Assembly: GCA_019914945.1 (NCBI GenBank)
Contig: CM034110.1
Span: 4,159,001-4,223,000, forward strand
DNA length: 64,000 nucleotides
From: Typha latifolia
Lineage: Eukaryota; Streptophyta; Magnoliopsida; Poales; Typhaceae
Reading direction: 5' to 3'
In this document: piece by piece, positions 56,722 to 64,000 of the stretch
Position numbering within the stretch: position 1 is the stretch's first letter
How the letters are laid out: each line of letters starts with the position of its first letter
Translations under genes and position numbers: made by a program
The notes under the pieces: generated by a model
Seen by the model: only the letters and a program-made list of their open reading frames with translations
Databases searched by the model: none
Told to the model about the DNA's origin: nothing

Positions 56722-59700
56722 ATTTTTTCTTTATCTTTTGAGTAAAATCTGCGGATAGTTCATTAAAAAGAAGTTCCAACTTACAATAAGACCATGGTGG
56801 ATCGGTCTAGTTCTAGGGAGTATTTTTTAGGGCTAGATTGGCAAGATCATGAACAGTACTGTTATTGGCTTTGCTCGTGAAAGGAATCTGGATAGATGAG
56901 TACATATTTATCCATCTAACACATTCTCTAATCATTGGCATGATAATCCAATCGAGCTCTGTGGTAGGGTTGTTAATGGCTTTGACAATTGTCAAGCAAT
57001 TGTTTGTTGTAGACAACACACTTGGTGTCAGCCTCTAACAAGAGAAGTTTCATAACTTCGTGGAAGAGAGCTAAGGCCTCACTCCTCAGAGCATTGCTAC
57101 AGCCTTTTACAGGGATGGATTTGGAAAAGTACTGTCTTAGGCCGCATGTTGAATGAAGATGCCAACCCCTCCGTAAGCCCCTCCCCTCCCCCCTCCACAA
57201 AACGTCAATCCAACATACCTAGAGATCAGGACCACAAGGCTAGCCTCCATGCAAGGCATAAGCGGGGGATCTTGGACGAGCTGCCTAATGTGCGAACTAA
57301 TAAAGGCAGGGAGCATAGGCTTGTCTTTGAAAACAAGATCGCATCGGTTATTCCAGATAGCCTAGGCAATAGAGAAAGCATACGCAAGTTGGACTTGACT
57401 AAGCTCCTGGTGCCACTTGAGGATCCAAGCTTTGAGAGAGAGATTGTATGGCTCTAGCTTGAGACCAAGGGGGCCAGCAAACCAAGCAACTCATGCCAAA
57501 TGGCAATAGAGAAGGATATGTTTAGTAAATTCAAGAGATTCAGAGCAGGTTGGGCAAAGAGGATCTACTTGGGGCATTCTTGTATTGAGGGCAGTTCTAA
57601 CGAGATCGCACCTACAACACATTGCCATATGAAGGTTCTAACTCAAGGAATAACTTGTTTACACTGCCAAATTGCTCTTCGTAGGCGGAGGATTGAAGGC
57701 TCGAGGTAGAAGCTCCCTAGCTTCCTTCAGCAAGAGCTTTGAAAGCTGAGGAGACAAAAAACTTACCTAACTTGGAAGTCGTCCAGATGAGTCTATCTGG
57801 CCTATTGAGGGAGGTTAGGCTAACAAAACTTTTGGTGATAGCGCTGGCTACAATAGCAGGAAAGAGCAGCTCAATAAGATCCTTGTTCCAACAAGCTCTC
57901 TCAAAACTAAGAAGATTCTACACTAATGAGGTGTTCTCCGATATTGGTAGGTCCAAGAGGTGACGTGAGGGAATCTAAGGATCTTTCATGATGGAAACGA
58001 ACTTGCCATCTCCAATCTCCCATCTAACATTTCTCCGTAGCACTTCTCGAACACTGAGAATGGACCTCTAGGTCCAAGACGAGCAATTGCTAGGGCGAGC
58101 CTCCTAGAATGCGTCATCTGGCTTTTAGCAAGGAGGCTTATAGGCTATTCGGGGTAGAGATAAGGCACTAACCAAGCTTTAGCAGCAACAATTTGTTAGT
58201 CGGTTCCAAGCAGCGGATACTCAAACCACCGTTGTCGACAAACCTACAAAGAGCTTGCTAGCTTGTTAGATAGATCTTCTTGTCTTCTCTGGTGAAGCCC
58301 CACCAGAAATCTCTCATAAGATCATTGAGCATTTTAAGGATTGATCTAAGCAACAAGACAGAGGGATAGAACTTAGGGTGGATTTGATCAACACCATTTT
58401 GTCTGCATGGGAGAGTTGCTTAGTTTTCCACTTGCCAGGCGCTTGTATAACTTCTAGACAATGAACTTGTAAACAATTGCCTTGGATCTGTGCATGATGG
58501 GAGGTTACCTAGGTACATGGTCTGCCCTTCAAGGATTTTAACTTAGAGGGTGGAGATGAACTGAGATCTCATTTCATTTATGACCCCACTACTAAAAATA
58601 ATGATGGATTTGTCATAATTGAATTATTGCCAAGAAAGTGAGCAATAAAGATCTAGAATCTACTGGATATGGGCGACCTCTCAAACAATAGCTTTGTCAA
58701 AACAGAGGAGGTCATTCGCGAACATGAGGTGCATTAGCGCTGGGGCAAATTTTGCAATTTTTAGACCTAATATCTTTTTAAGTGGAGGCTGTTGTCAAGG
58801 AGGTGGAAAGGGTATAAGACCTTATGATGAAAAGATAGGGAGATAGTGGGCAGCCTTGGTAGAGGCCTCTTGATGGCTTGAAGAAGCCTTTGATTTGTCG
58901 TTGATGTCCACAGCTAAGCTGGTGGTAGCGATGCAATTGTAAATCCAATTGATGAAGGTGTCTAGAAATCCATGGAGCTTAAGGCAGTTACATATGAATC
59001 TCCACTCCATTTGGCCGAATGCTTTGGAGAGGTCGGCTTTGAGGGTGAAGTTGCTAACCTTACTTTGTGAGAGCTTTAGAAATTGCATGACCTCTTGGGC
59101 GAGAATCTAGTTATCGAGAACATGATAACCTGGACTAAAGGCACTCTGACAGCGAGAGATGATATTGGGGAGGCAAGCTTGAGTTTGTTGGCAAGTAGCT
59201 TGGCAATCACCTTGTAGAAAGTGTTATAGAGACTAATAGGGCAGAAGTCTCCAAAAGTAGTAGAGCTCTCCTTTGCGATCAACACAATGGTAGAGCGGTT
59301 CAGCGTCGGCTCTATGACTCCGATTTGGAAGAATGTTTTGATAGTTGATGAAACATCCTCCTTCAAGATGGGCCAACAGTTTTGGACAAAACAAGTGTTG
59401 AGTCCATCTAATCTTGGAGCACAGCTAGGGCTGAGCCCTCTGATAACCAGATTGATCTCCTCCAAATTCAAGCAAGCAAGGAGGTCATGCTCCACTAACT
59501 TAGGAATGGTGGGAACATTGGAGAAGCGGCTAGCATGGCTGGCAAAGATAAGGGGTTGGGGCAATTAGACTTGAAAAGTTCTTTAAAGTGAAGGACAAAT
59601 GGCATGCAAACCTTTGCTTGGTCAAAAACCTAATCCTTTTCCACTAGATAGAGACTAGAGATATGCTTGCGGTAACGCTTAGCCATAGCAAAAGCATGGA

Positions 59701-60500
59701 AAAATTTGCTAATTTTTGGCCCAACCTTTGAGGTCCTAGCAAAACAGGCTGATCTTAGGAGAAATAAGGTTGTTAGATTCTCAAACCTGCTTGAGTGGAG
59801 AACCACTAGTTTTTGGTTCGGAATCTTCTACTCTTGAGCTGAGAGCTAGGGAGGTGCACAAGAGGAGGTGGTTGTGGTTGTTGGAGATGGCCGGAAGGTG
59901 GAGAATTTTGGCAAAAGGGAACAAGTTGCACTAAGGAAAATTGGCCAAGCCTTTGTTAAGGTGTTCCCTAATAAGATTACAAGCACTTCTATTGTTGGAC
60001 CAAGTATATGCTGGTCCAGCGAAGCGCAGGTTGTGCAAAGCAAAGTCCTCCATCTGGCAACGTGGAGTAGTGCCACCATATTTCTTTGACGGGGAAGAGA
60101 TGCGATTGAAGTTACCAATGCAATAGAATGCCTTGTCAGCATTAAATGAGATAGACCTAAGACGGGTCCAAACAGACGTGTCAACGCGGTATGGGTCCCA
60201 ATACCCACTACAAAAAATCTAGTTATGGATGGGTTAGAGAGGACGCTAACACTTAGCAAAAATGAAGCTTACATTGGTTTTCAAAACATCAAGTTTGATA
60301 TTATTGTCCCAAAGGGGCCAAAGATCCCTAGCAAAATGGATCAAAGGGATGATAAAGTGGTTACAGAGAGGGAGCAAAGGGAGAATGACTTTTGCCTTGA
60401 TTTCACTACACTTCATCTCCGCTAAAAAAGCCAAGTGGGCATCTGAGCTAAAGAGGATATGTTTACGATCTGTGATTGTTGAGGCTCCTCTACAACCTTG
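56722..60500 (-). pseudogene. LINE (L1-like) ORF2: endonuclease, reverse transcriptase, RNase H
   Basis: Read on the minus strand. The endonuclease start near 60,500-60,246 has an AFLAEMKCSE-like ETK motif. GNFNRIS (the DFN motif) and AGPAYTWSNNR lie near 60,126-59,990. RT at 59,564-59,076: LNLEEINLVIRGLSPSCAPR, NRSTIVLIAKE, DFCPISLYNTFYKVIAKLLA; then FTLKADLSKAFGQMEW (59,040-58,980). A C-terminal RNase H-like domain at about 57,120-56,813 includes SNALRSEALALFHE and FTSKANNSTVHDLANLAL. A T-rich run at 56,725-56,740 is consistent with the poly(A) tail on this strand. Many stops and shifts; dead copy. Confidence 0.8.
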
Positions 60501-60619
60501 GCAATTCTAGGATAAAAACTTTATTTCTTGTCCTGTGGCATTTCAGACCTCGCCACACCACCCTTAGTTTCTTTCTAATAGAAGTCATTGCCTCCATTGA
60601 GGAGGGAAGAGAGAATCTT

Positions 60620-61670
60620 TTTTGCTTTTAGAATTTGGGTGGAGGGAGGGTTGTCATGATGAGTAGGTGAGGAGGAGGAGAGGCGCTTAGAGGCAGAGGA
60701 AAGCTTTGACTAAGCTTTCCTCTTATTGGTTGAGATTGGGGATGACCCTTGGGAGAGAGATGAAGAGGCAGGTGTAGTCTATTTTTATTTGCATTTCAAA
60801 TGCCCCATTATGCATGCATTCCTGCATTTCATCCCCGATTCTCCCACATAAGGTGCAATATCTAGGCATTCGATCATATTTCACTAGCACCTCTTGACTT
60901 CTTCCGTTGGATAGGGAACAGAGAGGGTGGGAATGAAGGGTCTAGATATATCTAGCCCATTTCGTGTGGTCAAGCCCTTTAGAAAGAACAAGCTGACTGA
61001 CTTTGGCAGCGAGGGTAGTGGTTGTTCTCATTAAGAAGTACTCTAGAGGAAGCTCGTGGAGCTAGATCCAGAATTCTGAATAGGAGAAGTTCCATGCTTC
61101 TACTAGTTTATTAGGAGTAAAATAGGCCACTGAGAATAGGTCTTTATTGAACAACTAAGGCAAGCCACACCAGACCTTCCATCTATCTATCTCCCGTTCG
61201 AATTCCATGAGGAAAATGTTCTTTCCGACTTCAACAAAGGTTAGGGCTCCTTTAGGACTCCAGGCCTTGGTGAGAGCAGCCTTTAATCTTGAATCGTTTA
61301 CCGTTTTGTCCAAAATTAGCTTCCTAATTAAGCATATGTTGGGCTCCTTTGTTGGGATAGTATTAGCCTTAGCCAGCAGGATAGTTTCTTCCATTTTATC
61401 CTCCACTAGCATGTTGGCAAAATTTTCAAGAGATCTACATCTAATGAGTCCATCGAAGGGAGAGTGCAAGTGGGGTTATGGTCAAGAGGAAGACTTGAGG
61501 ATAGCCTCTAGAAGATGAGTAGGAAAGAGAAGAGAGTTAAGGAAGATAAGGGCAAATTTTAGTAGTTGGGGAAGGCTTTGTGGTAGTGAGCAAGCATAGG
61601 GGAGTGGACGGGAAGATCTCCAGGGAGGAGAGGAAAATATAGCTGTAATTGGACTGACCTTATTCAATCC
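60620..61670 (-). pseudogene. LINE ORF1 (minus)
   Basis: The open part at 61,469-61,155 reads LVEDKMEETILLAKAN, CLIRKLILDKTVNDSRLKAA, WSPKGALTFVEVGKNIFLMEF, which matches the DUF4283-type N-terminus of plant LINE ORF1. A knuckle-like segment with CTLCGRIGDEMQEC (His replaced) lies near 60,850. It lies 5' of ORF2 in the same orientation. The 5' end near 61,670 is estimated, and no target duplication was found by eye. Confidence 0.75.
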
Positions 61671-62639
61671 ATCTTATCAATTCAAGCATGAATACTAGAC
61701 ATGTTGGAACATGATAATCTTCTCAATTTTGAATAGCATGAATATTTCAATCATATCTGGAGTTGCATAATGTTATGAAATCATTTATCTTATTTGATAT
61801 TTTTCCAATCTCATATGAATAATTCATGATTATTCTTTAAAAACTTTATAAACTATATTATAATATTTCTTTTTGAATACAAATATCTTAAGAATTTAAT
61901 TTCTAACCATTATCTCTTGAATAGATCTATAAATTAGATTTATCTTAGATTATTTGAGTAGACAAAAAATACTTTTTCTCTACTCCATCTTAGTTGGAGA
62001 GTACTCACCCTCTAGTTCAAGTCCTGAGAGTTTTACTTTCAACATCAATTAGATATAAATTATCAACCATTAAAAAAAAATAATTCTACTAGGAGAATAT
62101 TAAGAGTTTTGGACCAAACTAACTCTATTTTAAAATTTAAGGTTAATTATGCTGACACCCCTCCTGAACTATATTTGTTTTTCATAGAGACCCCTAAATA
62201 TTTTTAGATTACAATTCAGCCCTAAACTTTGGGACAAAGTGAAATAGGTAACTATGGTAGAACACATGACCAGCAAAATGAAATAAAATAATTAAATTAC
62301 AAACCACCCATCTTCTCTACCAAATCCATTGCCATTCCTCCTCCCCAAACCACCCTCCCTCCTCACTAGCGCACATGGCCCTTTCGACAGTGCAACGACT
62401 AAAGGACGATCAGCCTAACTAGCCAAAAGGCGCACCCATCACCTCGTCCCTCACCCTCACTGTCCTCACCCTCACGCTTGCCCTTACCACCATCGCCCTT
62501 ACCCTTCGCCCTCACCCTCTGCTCTCGCCTTACCACCCTCACCGCCCCACTTTCATCCCCGGACCCCGCCTTCACCACGTGTAGAAGTGCTAGCAACGAT
62601 GAAGTGAGGCAAGGAGAAGGAGGGGAAAGAGGAGATCAA
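61671..62639. other. Intergenic, no gene recognised
   Basis: AT-rich to about 62,290, including a stretch near 62,140-62,290 in the style of a short dispersed repeat (TTAATTATGCTGACACCCCTCC). It is then strongly pyrimidine-rich (62,330-62,580). Open frames over the pyrimidine-rich stretch are composition artefacts. Confidence 0.4.
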
Positions 62640-63259
62640 CTTCATTATGCTGTTGGCAAGGTTTCTCCTAACTTCTAATCTCTCTCGACTGTCGAGCCAC
62701 CCTCTTCTTTGGGATCTTGACCACTTCGTTCCATTCGTCTATATCCTTAAATCACATCCACAATCGACCTTCATTTTTATATCCATCCATAACCCTAACA
62801 TCTACTCCACCCGTCACCACCACCATCACACACGTTATTCCATACTTTGTCTCTTGGTATAGTTCGAATCTACATAGGGCATAAATACAAAATTTGTAGA
62901 TCAGGAAGTTATGGATCTAACCCAATTAATTTCGTAATTATCTGACTACAAGAGAATATTTGCCAAATATGTTTCCATAGTTGCCCGGACTAATTCCTAT
63001 AATATATGCAAATATGACGAATAGCTTATCTTTGGTTCGAGAACATATCAATTTAGTATCAGAGCTTAACATGCACCTCCTACCTCGGTGTACTTATCGC
63101 CCTTTTCCAGCGTTGGGGACATGGGGCTCTTCGGCTAGTCATCCCCGGCTGTGTCTTTAATAGCGCCTCCTGGAGGACGACCACTCTAGCCCTTCTTTTG
63201 AACATAGATCTGTGGTCCGTACGACTTAGCTATAACTGAAGCCCTTGCCACATCCATCA
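62640..63259 (+). mobile_element. Gypsy family C LTR 3' part and PBS
   Basis: 62,860-63,050 is collinear with 13,720-13,911. It is followed by TTTAGTATCAGAGCTT (about 63,053-63,068), a decayed PBS. The preceding 200 bp are C-rich like the downstream part of family A LTRs. About 190 bp of leader-like sequence follow before the Sirevirus LTR. Confidence 0.6.
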
Positions 63260-64000
63260 TGAAAAAACCTCTAGACACAAGTATGTATCTAAACACTAGG
63301 CAATGATCTCACTCGTTCGCTTAAGTAAAAGTCGGAAGAAACATTAAAAATGAAAGTAGAGATGAACGCCAAGATTTTAACGTGGAAAAACCCAAATGGG
63401 AAAAAACCACGGATCCAAACTCGGATCAAAACCAATCACTAGAATAGTAGCAGTTACAAGACTGACTCTCAAAACAACCCGTCGATCCAAACGACTTTGT
63501 TCCTCTCAGTCTTGCTCGCTAGAACCCACGATTCACCGCTTCTCGTGATTGAAGTCCAATCTCAGTAACCCTCGAGATTGATCTTTCGTCTAGATAGCCC
63601 TTAAGATGAAATATTAAGATTTGTAGATGAGAAGAGCCTTGTTAGTTGAAGAACCGATGTAGCCTTAAGAAGTCTCCTTCAATAATGCTTCTTCAACCAC
63701 ACTCTTTGAGTTAGGGCAACACTATCCTTATTATGATCTCCAAGATATTGCCAAATCCAAGTAATATTCGTACTCACGAAAATCCAATAAATTGCAAACT
63801 TCATAGGTGCGTTCGAACGCGGCCCGAGTGCGTTCGAACGGCCTAACTTAATCTCACTTGCGTTCGAACGGGCCCAAGTGCGTTCGAACGCGACAGCTTG
63901 AATTCTTCAGGTTGCGTTCAAACGCGTTTGTGAACGCTGCTCTCGGTCTGTGTGAACGCAGTACCCGCGTTCGAACGCGTTTGTGAACGCGGCTCTCTGT
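63260..64000 (-). mobile_element. Sirevirus LTR (minus), cut by window end
   Basis: The LTR end CA (TG on plus) is at 63260, followed by sequence collinear with 25,420-26,160. The TATA-like region is near 63,729. The box cluster starts at 63,807 with a perfect GCGTTCGAACGC at 63,809-63,820. No PBS lies to the left, so this is a 3' LTR or a solo LTR. The flank CATCA (63,255-63,259) is the predicted target duplication. Confidence 0.85.

Noticed and set aside
62399..62862. Pro/Leu/Thr-rich frames near 62,400-62,860 as genes
   Set aside because: They lie over pyrimidine-rich sequence and a gypsy C LTR; no domain is recognisable.

Overview
This window is nuclear DNA of a flowering plant. The evidence is a spliced AUX1/LAX-type auxin influx carrier gene with plant GT-AG introns, in a landscape of plant LTR retrotransposons (Sirevirus-type Ty1/copia and chromovirus-type Ty3/gypsy) and plant L1-like LINEs. 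GC-rich coding in LAX exon 6 is weakly monocot-like, but I cannot name the species. The only host gene I can support is LAX at 52,069-55,278 (+), seven exons, about 520 aa. I saw no rRNA, tRNA, CRISPR array or bacterial-type operon.

Layout. 1-10,250: nested and inverted copies of a Ty3/gypsy family (family A; LTR about 0.9 kb with TGATAC/GTATCA ends), plus pieces of two other gypsy families (C and D). 10,251-26,352: Sirevirus-like copia. Two 3' halves, each with an extra ORF downstream of pol, lie in inverted orientation (10,311-13,678 + and 16,651-20,500 -) around a truncated gypsy C element (13,679-16,650). The minus-strand copy continues through gag-pol to its 5' LTR at 25,420-26,352. 26,353-31,579: family D LTR pieces and a chromodomain-bearing relative of family A (family E). 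31,580-38,733: a second Sirevirus (+) with an internal tandem duplication. 38,734-42,558: a long family D LTR (-) split by a solo family A LTR with a 5-bp target duplication. 42,559-52,000: decayed intergenic DNA with AT-rich tandem repeats and LINE remnants, one interrupted by a solo copia LTR with a 5-bp target duplication. 52,069-55,278: LAX. 56,722-61,670: a decayed minus-strand LINE with ORF1, endonuclease, reverse transcriptase and RNase H. 62,640-64,000: gypsy C LTR end and a Sirevirus LTR cut by the window edge.

Main points. (1) A 12-bp perfect palindrome, GCGTTCGAACGC, with many one-step variants, is clustered in U3 just upstream of the TATA box in LTRs of unrelated families: gypsy A/E, the Sirevirus, and a third copia family. 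(2) The same boxes plus a TATA box and a putative 5'UTR intron precede the Sirevirus extra ORF in both copies, so that ORF appears to have its own LTR-like promoter. (3) Family A copies share an integrase-region deletion, a terminal frameshift and a gag stop, which points to a non-autonomous lineage. The family E fragment still carries the chromodomain and is a candidate relative of the autonomous partner. (4) A 42-bp unit holding the primer binding site and a copy of the LTR terminus is reiterated next to family A LTRs. All transposon coding regions here are broken. Identities and ages were not computed.
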